DNA of 64,000 nucleotides, from the NCBI GenBank assembly GCA_014905825.1, contig JACGCN010000005.1:868001-932000 (forward strand). Direction: 5' to 3'. This document shows, piece by piece, positions 1 through 12,157 of this stretch. This DNA comes from Lyophyllum atratum (Eukaryota > Basidiomycota > Agaricomycetes > Agaricales > Lyophyllaceae). Position numbers and translations under genes: made by a program. Numbering within the stretch: the first letter of the stretch is position 1; every line of letters starts with the position of its first letter. Below the pieces are notes generated by a model, which had not been told where the DNA came from, made no database searches, and worked only from the letters and a program-made list of their open reading frames with translations.

Positions 1-3000
1 AGTTTCCACCTCGGCGGTAGGTATGACAGTCTCTTCGGACTCTGCTGCCTGTTCCTCCTCAGGTTCTGCTCCCCGACCGACAGTCGTAACTTGGAATGAG
101 GGCATCCAGGGAGACTTGGGCCGATCGATTTCTGTCTCAACGACGAGCGAGTCGTCCTCGAGGGGCGCGGAACGGACCTGATTGCTAGGTTCAGTAACAT
201 ATTTTTTAATCAGCAATTGGACGAACCTCAACATCAACAGTGGACTCCTCTGACTGGATGTCGGCAGAGGAAACGGTCTCTTCCGAAGCATATGGCGTCT
301 CCGAGACGACTTCAGGTACGATCTCAGTGTTGCTTTGTTCAGCGATTTCCATATCTGCTTCGGAAACTACTTCTGCCGGCTGTTCTTCAGCAGCAGGGAT
401 CTCATCTGGCTGGGCGACCATTGGTAGCTCCGTCGAAGAAGATACTTGATCTACGGGTGCAGATTCCTCGACAAATAAGTCGCCTTGTTCAGCGGTGTCG
501 GCGGCGGGCGCTGTAGCGGGTTCATCAGCCGACACAGGCACTTCCTCTGATACGGTAGTTTGCTCTTCCGACGGCGCACCCTCAGCACATACGAGTGCCT
601 CTGCAGCGGGGGCGACAGCCTCTTCTTGCTCCAGTGGTGCTTCAGACTCCTGTACGATTGTCTCGACAGCTGTTACGCGTATAGCGACATGCTCTTCAGC
701 GAATAGAGCGGCTCCTTCTTCCACCTCTGGCGTCTCTTCTGAATCATGACCTATCGTTTCCTCGATAGCAGCCGGGGGTGTTGCGTGGTGTTCTTCGGTG
801 ATAGGAGTTGTCTCTTCTTGCTCTTCAGGGACTGCATAGTCGGCAAGACTTGTCTCCTCTGCCAAGGCTAGGGGGCTAGAAGCCTCCTCGACGTCGGCTT
901 GGGATGTCTGCGTAGGCTCTTCAACGACCGCAGGCTCTTCGAGGGCGTCCGATGCCAGGGATGCAGAGTTTTCGACGGCAGCAGCCACTTCTACGTCCTT
1001 AGGATCTACCGGCTCCTCAACAGTCAAGAGATCCTCCGTCGTGACGAGAGACTCGAAGTTAGGCTCGGCTTGACTGTAATCTTCATGCTCTGAGGCGGCG
1101 GGTCCCTCGACAGGTGAAGGTGCCGCAGTAGGTTCATCTTGAGCTTCAGGCGCAATCTTCTCGGCAACTGGGGGTATTTCATCTGCAACTACGAGTCCTT
1201 CGTCTACACCTGCAGGCTCCTGGGTAGATGTTGGCTGTGTCAGAGGTGTCGTGCCTGCTTCTGCATCGGCCTGAGAGACTTCTTCTGCGACCTCTACCAC
1301 CTTGTCACTTGCTGCTTCCGGCTCTTGGGTATTTATGGGCTCCTCTGCTACAGCGGTGACGGCAGAAACGGCTTCATGAGCGTCTTCTGCGAGAGGAGTT
1401 TCCGGAATGGGATCTGCCTTGGTTGCTGGCCCATCGTTCAGGGATTCAGACTCGGCGGAAACGGAAGCGACGACGGGAGTCTCGGCAAGTGCTGTTTCGG
1501 GAAGATCCTCGGCGACTGCAACATTAGCTTCCGGTTCGATATCTTTACCCGCATCATCGACAGCAGCAGGGGCTTCGTCCGCAACCGCAGCAATGGTACC
1601 CTCAGGAATATCGGGCTCAGCTGAAACTACTTCCTCTTCCTCAACCGATCCTTCCTCCTCCAATGCTAAATCCTTGTGTTCGGATACCTCATCAACCTCA
1701 TTGATGATGACTGGCGTGGCTTCGTCGGCAGGGACCGCTACATCATTGACGGTGTCAATAATAACCTCGTCAGCCAGTGCAGGCTCCTCCATTACAACGG
1801 GTTCTGGGGCAGGTCCTGCTCCCATAGCTGCTTCATCAACCTGTTCAGAATCGACTATTCGGGTATGATCGACGTCAGAGACGGCCTCGACAGCCTCTAC
1901 TGCTGCGGCGTCTGCGACAGGCTCAGCGGTAGGAGCGGAAACCTCTTCGACAAAGGGAGATTCGATGGGAGCTTTCTCGGCTGCCTCAAACTCAGCAACT
2001 GTTTCTGTAGTAGGCTCGGGGGCAGGAATAGAAACATCGTCGACAATGCTAGCCTCGACAGATGGTTGCTCGATAACTTCGGGTTCCGCTGCTGATTCAG
2101 CTTCTGCAATGGGCTCTGAGGCAGGAGCAGGAACTTCTTCGGCACCATTGGACTCGAGTGGCGTCTCGACGACCTGCGGCTCAGTTGCGACAATGTCTGT
2201 TTCTGTCGGTATGTCTTCAGCCATCGGTGATGCTTCGACCGCCTCCAGCGCTGCAGGCTCTTGAATGGACTCGGCGACAGGTGCGGCAGTCTCCTCAATG
2301 GTGCTTGGTTCAGCTAGAACAGACTCTACGAGTGGGTCGGGAATTACCACCTCAGAGGCTTCAGGAATGACATCCGTTTCGTACACTGCTGATTCTTCAG
2401 TTGCTGGGGTAGCCTCCTCGGACTCTGTGACAGCGGTGGCAGCGGGTGATTCAGCATCGTCTGCTGTTGATGGGGTAGCCTCAGGTGCATCAGCGACAGT
2501 CTCGGACTCTGCAACGGCAGGTTCTTCTGTCACTGGTGCAGCGAATACTGGTGGTTCTTGGGCTGCCAGACTATCAACCACTGCTGGCTCGACTGGCTCG
2601 ACAGTGTCTAACGCAACTTCTGTGGTGGGAGTGGGAACCTCATCATCAACGATAGATTCAGCCATAATCGTTTCTGATTGCGCAGAAGGTTCTTCGATCG
2701 CCAGGGCCTCTGGGACTGGCTCTGCTTCGGACGGACTAGCTTGAACGGGTTCGGCAGCAGCTTCTGCTGGGATGGTTTCTTCGATGGACTCGACGGCGGG
2801 AGGAGGAACCTCGTCAACAACGGTCGGCACGACGGGAAGAGTCTCCGTAAGCGTAAAGGGAGCTTCAGGCACAGCTTCCAAAACCTCAGGTTCGGCCGCG
2901 GCTGGTTCCTCAGCAACCACCACATCCGCCAGGGCCTCTGGGACTGGCTCTAATTCGGAAGGACTGGCTTGAACGGGTTCGACAGCAGCTTCTGCTGGGG

Positions 3001-5120
3001 TGGTGTCTGCGATAGACTCGACGGCGGTAGGAGGAACCTCATCAACAACGGTCGGCTCGGTGGGGAAAGTTTCCGTAATCGTAATGGGAGCCTCAGGCGC
3101 GGCTTCCACAACCTCAGGTTCGACCGCGGCTGGTTCCTCAGCAACCATCACATCCGCAGTGACTTCTGGGACTGGCTCTGCCTCGGAGGGATTGGCTTGG
3201 ACGGGTTCTGTAGCAGCAGATTCGGCAGCTTCTGCTGGGATGGTTTCTTCGATAGACTCGACGGCGGTGGGAGGAACCTCGTCAACGACGGTCGGCTCGA
3301 CGGGAAGAGTTTCCGTAATCACGATGGGGGCCTCAGGCACAGCTGCTTCTGCAACCTCAGGTTCGACCGCGGCTAGTTCCTCAGCGACCACCACATCCGC
3401 CAGGGCCTCTAGGACTGGCTCTGCTTCAGAGGGACTGGCTTGGACGGGTTCTATAGCAGCAGATTCAACAGCTTCTGCTGGGATGGTTTCTTCGATAGAC
3501 TCGACGGCGGTAGAAGGAACCTCATCAACAACGGTCGGCTCGACGGGGAAAGTTTCCGTAATCGTAATGGGAGCCTCAGGCACAGCTGCTTCTGCAACCT
3601 CAGGTTCGACCGCGGCTGGTTCCTCAGCGACCACCACATCCGCCAGGGCCTCTAGGACTGGCTCTGCTTCGGAGGGACTGGCTTCGACGGGTTCGGTAGT
3701 AGCAGATTCAACAGCTTCCGTTGTGGTGGTTTCTTCGATGGACTCGACGGCGGGAGGAGGAACCTCGTCAACAATGGTGGGCTCAACGGGAAGAGTCTCC
3801 ATAGGCGTAAAGGGAGCCTCAGGCACAGCTTCCACAACCTCAGGTTCGATCGCGGCTGGTTCCTCAGCAACTACCACATCCGCCAGGGCCTCTGGGACCG
3901 GCTCTGCTTCGGATGGACTGGCTTGAACGGGTTCGACAGCAGGAGATTCAACAGCTTCCGTTGTGGTGGTTTCTTCGATGGACTCGACGGCGGGAGGAAC
4001 CTCGTCAACGACGGTGGGCTCGACGGGAAGAGTCTCCGTGATCGTGATGGGAGCCTCAGGCGCAGCTGCTTCCGCAACCTCGGGTTCGACTACGGTTGGT
4101 TCCTCCGCAATCGGCGCATCCTCTGCGACGACGTCTACGGCGGCAGTAGGGACCTCTTCAAGCGCAGCTGAGGATGAAGGGACCTCAGCTTCCCCTACGA
4201 CAGTCTCCGGCTCAGCAGCAGCATCCTCCTCTCCTGGTATGTCCGATGACACCGACACGATTTCGATTTTTCCATCTACATCCTCCACAACCGGCAGTCC
4301 CCCCTCAATGGCAGCAGCGGGTGTGACATCCAACGATGTAGCCCCGTCGACTTTGGCATCTTCAGCGCCCGCAGCAGCAGCCTGATAGCCTAATGTCAGT
4401 CACTTCACAAACCCGGCGACTAGACCTCGATACGCACATCAGCAGCGTGATCAGCAGACTCAAGGACCTTCGTTATCTCCACCGGGCTTTCCCCAGCAGT
4501 TTCCTGTTCAGTCTGCGATAGGAGTTGGTTAGAGCAGGGTAGGAGCGCCTCGTGGCCGTAAAAACGCACAGGAGTACTCGGAGCGGGTAGCTCCAATATA
4601 TCTTCTTTAGGTTTAGCAAGAGCGTCCTAGAAGCACGGGTTAAATGGTGCCGTAGATTGTTCGGCTTAGACGAACCTCGTTGGAAGACGTGGCCTGCTCC
4701 TCAGCGACAAAGGTGGTTGGCTCTGCATCGGCATCTGCGTCGACCGATAAGGCGGGAGACGTAATCACGCGCCCTTCTGTGACTCCGTTCAATTTGGAGG
4801 GAAGCAGTGCATCTGTGGATGATAAGGCATCTGCAGCGGGTGACTCGGTATGAAAGCCATTCTCGAGCTCAGAAACGAGTGGATTCAAAGCCTTATCGTG
4901 CAATTGAGTACGCGCAGCAGTAAAAAAAGATCAACAAACTCACTTCAGCAGTCACCTCGGTGGCTTTTTCGACGACCTCTGATGCTAGGGCCTTCAAATT
5001 GCTTGTCAGGTCCAAATTCTCCTTGGAGTCGTCCACTTCGTCCTTGGTGTGCGCGGAAGGGATGATGTCTCCGTTCGTCAGTGGTTGCAAAACGGTATCG
5101 TCTGCCTCGGTGGCAGACAT
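1..5120 (-). CDS. Large acidic Ala/Glu/Pro/Val repeat protein, 3' end off the left edge
   Basis: Function not recognised. I see five exons, all phase 0: 5120-4944, 4891-4676, 4512-4438, 4381-227 and 177-<1. Together they give at least 1600 residues with no stop inside the window. The start is the ATG reading MSATEADDTV. The fourth exon alone codes for about 1385 residues, almost entirely A, E, P, V, T and S, with strong negative charge and no cysteine clusters or membrane segments. Residues coded by about 4110-2690 form six to seven copies of a unit near 80 residues (see the repeat entry). After the last intron (donor at 226, acceptor ending at 178) the composition changes to a basic/aromatic stretch containing RPKSPWMPSFQV, which looks like a conserved tail motif. 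A long disordered scaffold or cytoplasmic linker is possible, but this is only inference. The stop codon at 206-208 lies inside the last intron and is not the end of the gene. Confidence 0.75.
2690..4110 (-). repeat. In-frame coding minisatellite, 6-7 units of about 230-242 bp
   Basis: The landmark ccgccagggcctctgggact (with small changes) starts near + strand positions 2698, 2928, 3165, 3399, 3641 and 3881, so units are 230-242 bases apart. In protein terms each unit is about 77-80 residues and contains EPVQASPSEAEPV, ALADVVVAEEP, EPEVVEAVPEAP, ETLPVEPTVVDEVPP and AVESIEET. Length changes between units are multiples of three. Copies differ by substitutions and by small indels around AAEAVES, so they are not fresh duplicates. 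Such arrays commonly vary in number between strains. Confidence 0.85.
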
Positions 5121-5691
5121 GGTCGGATAATTAGTAAAGAGGGTGAGGCTTTTGGGGAATATATACTCTGGATCCAAAGGATAGTGAACCTGGACTCGTC
5201 CTGGTAATATATACCGTTAGAGAGCGCTGCGAAGCCTGGGAGACAAAGGGAGAACCAAGACTCCAAGAGAGAGGGTCACCAGCTTCTGCAGGGACCACGA
5301 GGCAAAAAAGGCACTTCTGATGCTTCTATCCTCACGTGCGCGATACAACTTCTGACGCGACGTATCACGTGCGCGTGTCGTGGCCTCGTGTCCATCAAAC
5401 GCGTCGCGTCGCTCATCTCCAGCTCATCTGTCCAACAATTGTCGCGTTATAGAGTGAATAATACAAGATAATGACTGCTATGGTACACTAGGAGGATACT
5501 TGATGAATGTAGCTACATCTGCGGGTCTCGGCCGCATCAAACGCGTCGCGAAGTTATCTACCGACGTCGAGTTGTAGAATGATTATAGCAATATACACTA
5601 TGAAGGTATGGTAAGGAATGTATCCGTTGGCTTTCGTCCGATGCAATGCAAGAAATGTTTCGTTGATCCGGCTTAACAAAGTCCCTGACCT
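5121..5691. promoter_or_regulatory. Promoter region of the acidic repeat gene; 3' flank of the GPI gene
   Basis: No gene is seen here. It holds two perfect 16-base direct repeats, catcaaacgcgtcgcg, at 5393-5408 and 5535-5550. Each contains ACGCGT, the core of the MluI cell-cycle box bound by MBF in yeasts. Further CpG-rich motifs such as cacgtgcgcg lie at about 5333-5380. The repeats sit roughly 270-430 bases upstream of the ATG at 5120. Confidence 0.45.
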
Positions 5692-6716
5692 TCACAGCAC
5701 AGCTAGACCAACCAGGCCCATGACACCGACAAGGCCGTACACGCCAACAGAAGCCTTCGAGGCTGCGTTCGACTTGGTTGGCTTAGCGCCACTGGCAGTC
5801 GCCGAGGGGCGAGCGGTTCCGCTCGAACCAGAAGGCTGGGCACTGGAGGCGGCAGTCCCGGGTTTGTTGGTTCCACTGGCGCTAGCCCCAGATCCAGTAG
5901 GTGTGGCAGCCCTGATAAGGGATACGTGAATACAACGTCAAAGAAGACCAGATATTCTGATTTTACGTGTTTCCAGGTGAACCACCAGGAGCACCGGGAG
6001 TACCAGCAGCCCCAGGAGTACCAGCCGCCCCAGAGGCGCCCGTCGATGAGTCGGCACAGCTACACCGCATTACAATAAGAATTTCCGGCTGATCAAGAGC
6101 GTTGCATACCTTGATTCAGTGCCGGGCTGAACCGTGAAAATGTCGCTAAACACAGATTGTCCCGTCTGATCCCTCAAAGCAAGGTTACTGCAAAATAAAG
6201 GGGATAAATCTCAGACACGATCAAAGAAGCACATCGCCATACCAGGTCGTTCCAGCTGCGAGATCGACTATCCACGTGAGACTAGTGCCGTTTTGTTGAG
6301 GGAATGTTTTGATCTACGAAAAAGGCGCTGTGAGCCCCTTGCGCATACACGGGTCCAGAATACCTACCGGTGTGGCGCCGGGTTGACCAGCTAAAGGGGG
6401 TGCTACTATTAGAATCCACAGCGAGAAAACGCAAAGCGTGAACGAACCTGGAATGGCGGATAGGTAATAGGGTCCTGTCCCGTCAACCCAGGTTAAAAGA
6501 ATAGGCTCTAACACGCATTTTCAGCTGCTACATAAACACGAGACCAGTTCGTAACAACGCACGACACGCGACAACATTCTGACTATATTTTCACCGTCAG
6601 TTTCTCGCGTCAAGGCGACTCAATCGGCGAACTCACGGGGTGTTGATCGTCAATGCCGCCAAGATGCCGCTAGGGCTAAGAGAAATAAGCGCAATGGCAA
6701 CGGCGAGGAGCTTCAT
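5692..6716 (-). CDS. Secreted GPI-anchored Ser/Thr-rich protein, Kre9/Knh1-like N-terminal domain
   Basis: Eight exons (6716-6637, 6582-6563, 6507-6448, 6390-6368, 6313-6243, 6187-6110, 6059-5967, 5911-5692) sum to 645 bases, giving 214 residues plus stop with consistent phases. The protein starts with a signal peptide (MKLLAVAIALISLSP...). A mature domain follows, containing NTPQNVVACQPILLTW, GPYYLSAIPAGQPG and GTTCNLALRD, typical of the fungal Ser-Thr-rich GPI-anchored family related to Kre9/Knh1. A Gly/Ala/Pro/Ser/Thr linker and a hydrophobic C-terminus suited to GPI attachment complete it. The likely place is the cell surface or wall. The second and fourth exons are only 20 and 23 bases long. 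Without them the conserved C-Q-P motif and reading phase cannot be rebuilt, which supports the model. Confidence 0.85.
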
Positions 6717-7039
6717 GGCTGTAGGCGGGGTGAAGAGGGGATATCACAGAGGTGGAAATGTTCGCTTTGGGGGAAAAGGAGAAGAAGCAAAGAAAACAAC
6801 TGGCCTCGTCCTTTTAGGGGGTTTTACTGCTACAAGCGGAGCGTCAATTAACCACTTCGAGGTCCGCGACTCGCTGATCACTCTGTTCCGCCGCCTCGGA
6901 TCGGCCAAGTTATCCCCGTGAGCTCATTGACGACACACTGTTATAAGAGGGGCTTCCCAGCGCAAAAGCAGCTGAAAATGTGGAAAAGCACCTGCCAACA
7001 TGTCATAATGTTTCAAAGTACTACCGCCGCCGCGCGCAA
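6717..7039. other. Intergenic gap between GPI gene and PRMT5
   Basis: About 320 bases upstream of the GPI-protein gene and downstream of PRMT5. I see no gene; it should carry the GPI-gene promoter and the PRMT5 3' UTR. Confidence 0.5.
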
Positions 7040-10000
7040 CTAGAGCCCAATCCAGCTACTACGCCCTCCTGGATTATGCAAACTCGTCTGCCCGATCTTC
7101 ACCGTTTCATAAACCGCCGCCAACGTATCAAAACTCCCATGTCTCGTATTCCGCATAGAAAACGGGTCGTCGGCGTCGATCAGCGGGCTCAATACAGAGG
7201 CTGATGGAGAGGCTGGTGCCGCTGACATGGGCGAGCGCAGCCCAGCCTCAGGCTGCGTGACAGACGGGCTGGACAAGAACGACTCCGCATGCCACTCATA
7301 CCAAACCTGGCGCTCCGTTGTGAGACGCCAGATGGACACCTGTAGTTCGGAGTTGCTCGGGAGATATAAAGGCTCCTATAATAATCACCGTCAACACGCA
7401 AAACAGAAACAGGGTGATATGGGGCAGGAATTACTCACTCTGAAAGGAAAGAAAAGGGGGAACCAGCTCAGCATGTTTTTCGATATCTGGTCTTTGCGGT
7501 GCGGATGAATGCTGAGGCCGATGTTGCCGTACAACACCTTCGGATAATTCGATGTGAGATATGAGGGAGCTCTAGGCAGGACTATCACTTACCGCTTCAA
7601 AGTATCCAGCCAATCCACTAAAGGGGTTCCGATAAGCGCCCGTCACTTGTGTACACGCCTAAATCTGAAGACGCACTGCAACACCCCGGCATGCGGAATA
7701 TAAAAATTAAGCTTCGCCGATCGCGCATTATGGCTATTCGTCTTCGGCAAGCCTATCGAAAAACGATCAACCCCGGCTCTAGAGCCCTACAATTCTCTTA
7801 CCTCGAGCGTCGAGCACAGGATCCACCCTAGGATGCTCAAACTCCCAGCACTCCTGAACTTGTGGACCACACTTGCCACTCAACCCACCGCCCTCGCCAC
7901 TGAGGATGTTCACCGCCTGGAACATCACGACATACGGCGTCTCCAGACTCTTAGGGTCCTTCGAAGCACGTGCCTCGTTGAACAGCTTCGAGGAAGACAA
8001 TGGCGCGAGGTGCGCCGTGTAGGACGACGGTATGGAGATGCCTTCCGCTGAAAATGGTGTTATAAGACGTGCTGCTCCGCCCCTTGTCGCCAACGGCCAC
8101 TCACGTTTCAAAAACCGCATAGCGCCGTCAAGACACTCCGGACTCAACTCATTATCGCCAAAGGAGCCTAAAAGCTCACTGACGAGGATATCAGCCTTAT
8201 CAGGAACATCGATAAACCGCATGTCTCCGAACAAAAGATCGACCTTTTCACCCCATTGCTGCTCTTTTCTGTCCTGTAGTCTGTCGTATAGTTTCGATAT
8301 CCGTGAGACAGAAGTTTGGGTGAAATAGATGGACTGACGTGACAAAAGCATTAGGGTTTTTCTCGACAGCATAAATAAAGGCTTCACGCCGGGAACGCTC
8401 GATGGCTGTCAAACAACGAGCAACCAGAGGACCGCGCCCTGCACCCGCTATACAAATTACACTGTACGGTCTATGTGAGCATATCGCAAGGAAAAGCCGA
8501 TCCCAGCTTACATTTTTCCTTCCCCTGTCCATTCTAGTAAAGCCCTGTACATAGCCTAATAAAATTCCATTACGAAGTCGACAAAAACCACGAGGTTGAA
8601 CACTCACTTCCTCATATTGTTGATACTTGATAGGATCCTGTTCAAATGTCTGATACGTTACACTTTGCAAATTGTCCATTAATGGCTGATACCTTCGTCA
8701 TTTATTTCCCTCCAAAGAATTGGCATGACAGGTAGCTCACCTGCAACGGCGCCTGCAAATAATCCTGATATCCCTGCGCAAAATTCTCCACAGTACCCGC
8801 CCTCTCAGCCGCCTGCACCGCCGGACTCGTCTTCTCCATATGCCTTACATATTGCGCATATGCCGTCTCACCACCCCGATTATGGTGGCCCGCGTTCGCG
8901 CCGGACAATATCACCGTCGGGTGATGCTGTTTCACGCCAAGGGTCAGCGGAGAGTTTGGAGTCGGGGAGAGAATGGACTTGCAATCATGCATTCGCGTAC
9001 GAACGATTGTGTTGTTTTGGGGAGCACAGGGTACCCCTTGCCGTTCGCGATGAACGTAGAGGCCGGGAGTAGAATGTTGCGTACGGACTCTGCTGCCCAC
9101 TTGCTTAGGACGCCTATTGTGGTAGGGAGCGGCGGCGAGAGGTCTAGTGCTGCCACAGGAATGAGTAAACCAGGGACAAGACGCGACGACGGGTTAGAGG
9201 CGTACTGAGTGTCAAGCGTGTATTATAGTCGCACATGGACCGAACGAGATCCCACATCTCCCATGTAGCATTCAATTCGCCCTCCGGAGTAGCCGAAAGC
9301 TTCTCTGAGGAGCTTCCAGAGATGATGAGGCGCGGAGCCGACCGCGACGGGGACAAGGACCCTGCGGCTGTGATGCCCTCCGAGCCAAGGAGGGAGGAAG
9401 AGGGGTTGGTTTGAAGTACAGATGGGTTATAGATGGGAAGCTGAATAGATAGATGAATATATGGTGTGTTTTTGAGACATGAGTTGACGATGCGGGCGTA
9501 TGAGGCGACGTGTTCGCGGTTTCTTGGTGCGGGGAGGATGGCGGATTGTACATTGAGGTAAGATGCGTAGGCGAGCTCTTGTTGGAGAGCCTGCGCCGAC
9601 GAAGTCAGATGACAAGAAACGTGTAACAAGACTGGAATTAGGCGCACGTACGATCTCTGCATCATGGCGAACCCAGTCGTCCGTCGCGTCGAGCTCCAGC
9701 CAATCCGAGACCATCACCGTCACCCCCTCCGCCTCATCTACATCCCCAAACATAAGCTTTCTCTCTCTGACCACCTCTTACAACACAACCACATACCCAG
9801 TCGCGTAATCGTCACCTCATCCTTCAAGAACCCCGGACGCGATCTCCACACCTCCGCCTTCTGCTCCGCCGCGATTTCCATCTCGCGATCGCTGCCCGTA
9901 GGCAGAAGACACATATCCGACCACCGCTTCTTCCACTTTTCCGTCGTGAGAGGCAGCGATATGGCATCGTAGCCCTTCGATCGGGCCTCTGCGAGCAGCT

Positions 10001-10103
10001 TGAGCACTGGTGTGTCGTAGGGGACGGTGTCGACGGCGGCATTGGAGATGTCCTCTAAGGTCAGGAAGGTCGAGAGGGCGGCGGAGCCGTTCCAGGAAGC
10101 CAT
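7040..10103 (-). CDS. PRMT5: Protein arginine N-methyltransferase 5 (type II, Skb1/Hsl7 family)
   Basis: This enzyme makes symmetric dimethylarginine on histones and Sm proteins using S-adenosylmethionine. The start is the ATG reading MASWNGSAALSTF. The N-terminal TIM-barrel part includes VSDWLELDA and NVQSAILPAP. The methyltransferase core follows: PLMDNLQSVTYQTFEQDP with the Phe that fixes symmetric methylation in this family, CIAGAGRGPLVARCL as SAM-binding motif I, and the double-E loop SELLGSFGDNELSPECLDG holding both catalytic glutamates. The C-terminal beta-barrel has GISIPSSYTAHLAPL, YGNIGLSIHP and VSIWRLTTERQVWYEWHAE. It ends in HNPGGRSSWIGL, a typical fungal PRMT5 tail. At least ten short introns interrupt it, for example gtgagtgttc..ctatgtacag near 8600-8550. 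All key residues are present, so it should be active. Confidence 0.95.
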
Positions 10104-11240
10104 AGCTCGGGCTTGTATGGGAGAGGTTTGTGAAGTGAAGGAAGGGGAAGATCCAGATCAGATCGAAGTTTCGCAAACAACGCGTAAACAACTTTTGTTC
10201 CAAAACATCCATGGTCTCCGTCACCGCCCCGAAGCACACCCTAAACACGACATCTGCAACCCCCATATCTCGTTCACCCTATCGATTGAGAGACGGACAG
10301 CCAGGACGAGCCAAGCTTCAGAGTCATATCGAGCGCGTTGCTTCTCATCAGCCGCTTCATCTCTGGATGTCATCTTCAGTAGCCTGGCACTAATACTTCC
10401 TCTGCGAGCAGCGGAACACTCTACCTGAACCACTCGCTCCTAATCTACCACCCTAAGCACTCTGGAGACTGGTGCAAGCCCTTTGTAACTTTACTGTTCT
10501 CTTGATCTCGATACTGAAATCTTTGATCGATTCTAAGTCTCTTTCTCTACTCAGCGTCGAACGAACGAACCTCCTCTTCAGCAATCATATTCAGACATTT
10601 TAGGGGCAGTTTGATATCATTTTCGTCTTGGGGCTGTATTATTCTCAGGCGATGTCACTGTCTGTCCACCCCGCTACAGGCGCACGTTTGCGACATCATG
10701 TTTGCCTGTGGACAGTTCCTCGTAGCCGTCATGATGGCGATGTTATGTCCCGGGCCTGGTGTGGCCGAACTTTCCCAGTGTAGATTGTTCCCTGTCAGTG
10801 TCTTTCCACTATGATACTCAAGGATTTTCCATGAGGTATCGAATGTCAGCTTCTCACTGATGTATCAATTAGTCGATGGTTCCATCTGTCAGGCGCGTTC
10901 AGGTTGGCATAGGGGAGCTACTACCAAGATCGCATGATGCTTTAGGAAGGGGTCGTCGCATGTAGACTCCTTACAGCAGCTGAAGGTTGTTCAATGCGCC
11001 TTATTATCACCGTGTACGCACGACTCTCAGATCGAAGCACCACCCTGAGAAGTGATCGAAGACGTCGCGCGTCATCGTCTGGAACCATCTCGGTGATGAC
11101 GACGATCAGATTCAAGATCGCCGGGACTTGTCCTGATCATGATCAGAAGATCGGATTTGCTCCCACCGCCCAAAACTCAAAATAACCGCCCGCACCATGA
11201 TAGATACGATGTGTACGCGTACATGATATTTTTACTTTAC
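10104..11240. other. 1.1-kb intergenic region upstream of PRMT5
   Basis: No convincing gene. Short open frames here (for example 10221-10433 minus and 10611-10814 plus) show no family features. The stretch contains a perfect 14-base palindrome, ctgatcatgatcag, at 11132-11145. It should contain the PRMT5 promoter and 5' UTR and the 3' UTR of the ankyrin gene. Confidence 0.5.
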
Positions 11241-12157
11241 CTACATGTCCTCATCTTGGTCCGTCCTCGCTCTCTTCGCGGCACTCGCGTCACGGTCATC
11301 TTTCGTGTCGTTATCGCCCTCGTCCGTGGTCATTTGGAACCCGGTTACGACGCCCTGGAGGACGGCGTTGCTGACGGCTGCGCGTAGCTCCTCGTCGGGG
11401 TCTCGGCCCTCGGCTGCGGCGCGTTGCATGATGTCCTCGACGGAGGCCATGAGCGCGTCTGTGAGTTGCTCCGAAGCCGCATTTTGTTCGTGCTGTGAGG
11501 GCGATTGGGGTGTGGTTCCGTTTCCGTTTGTAGTCGTGGTCGTGGTTCCGAGGCCTTGCAGGAAGGATGCAATGTGTGGAAAGTCCTCTTCGAGGTGTTC
11601 GATGGGCTGAGGTGTCGTTAGGTCGGATTAGGGAGGTGGGACGTTACGTACAGAGACACCCTCGGAGTTCCTCCTGTCGATAGTCGCGCCGTGGTCGACG
11701 AGAAAACGCGCAGTCTCTATGTTCTCGACGGTATAGAGGGGAGTGTCACCATCCTCATCCGCAACATTCACATCCCCGCCTGGAGAAAAAAGTTATGCAT
11801 AGGTAGAAAGACGTATAAACGGACCAACCTCGGGATATCAGATACTCGAGGACAGGAAGCTGGCCATACGAGGCTGCCGCATGCCTGCAAGATGGAATGA
11901 GGGGTTGGGGCCGGTTGCCGGCTGCGAGAGGGCTTACATGGGCGTGTAGGTATTAGGGTCTGGTTGATTGGGGTGTTGCGCTGGATGGAGAAGAGATGAT
12001 CGATGTGATTGGGAGATGGTGTGGTGGACGTGCCTTGTGTTTCGACGAGCTCCTGGGGGGCAGGCATGGGTCAGGCAGCCATGAGGGGGACGGAGGGACT
12101 GACTGTGACACGGGCGAGGTCGCCGTCTCCGGCTGCGACCCAGATGTTTTTTGGCAT
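11241..12157 (-). CDS. Ankyrin-repeat protein, YCR051W-like
   Basis: Spliced from several exons starting at the ATG reading MPKNIWVAAGDGDLARV. The next parts give ELVETQG, QHPNQPDPNTYTPMHAAASYG, LPVLEYLISRGGDVNVADEDGDTPLY, TARFLVDHGATIDRRNSEG and PIEHLEEDFPHIASFL. This is two to three ankyrin repeats followed by an acidic, charged tail ending KRARTDQDEDM. Start and order match the small uncharacterised fungal ankyrin family that includes yeast YCR051W. It is probably a cytoplasmic or nuclear protein-binding module; no enzyme domain is seen. It is transcribed divergently from the PAS-GATA gene with only 143 bases between the start codons. Confidence 0.85.

Noticed and set aside
206..208. Stop codon as the end of the acidic repeat protein
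   Set aside because: A donor at 226 and acceptor ending at 178 remove it in phase 0 and open a further 59 codons with a conserved-looking motif to the window edge.
3000..3926. 308-codon plus-strand open frame rich in Ser/Thr/Gly
   Set aside because: It is the mirror of the Ala/Glu/Pro repeat codons on the minus strand; repeats keep it open by periodicity, and the minus-strand model has proper splice sites.
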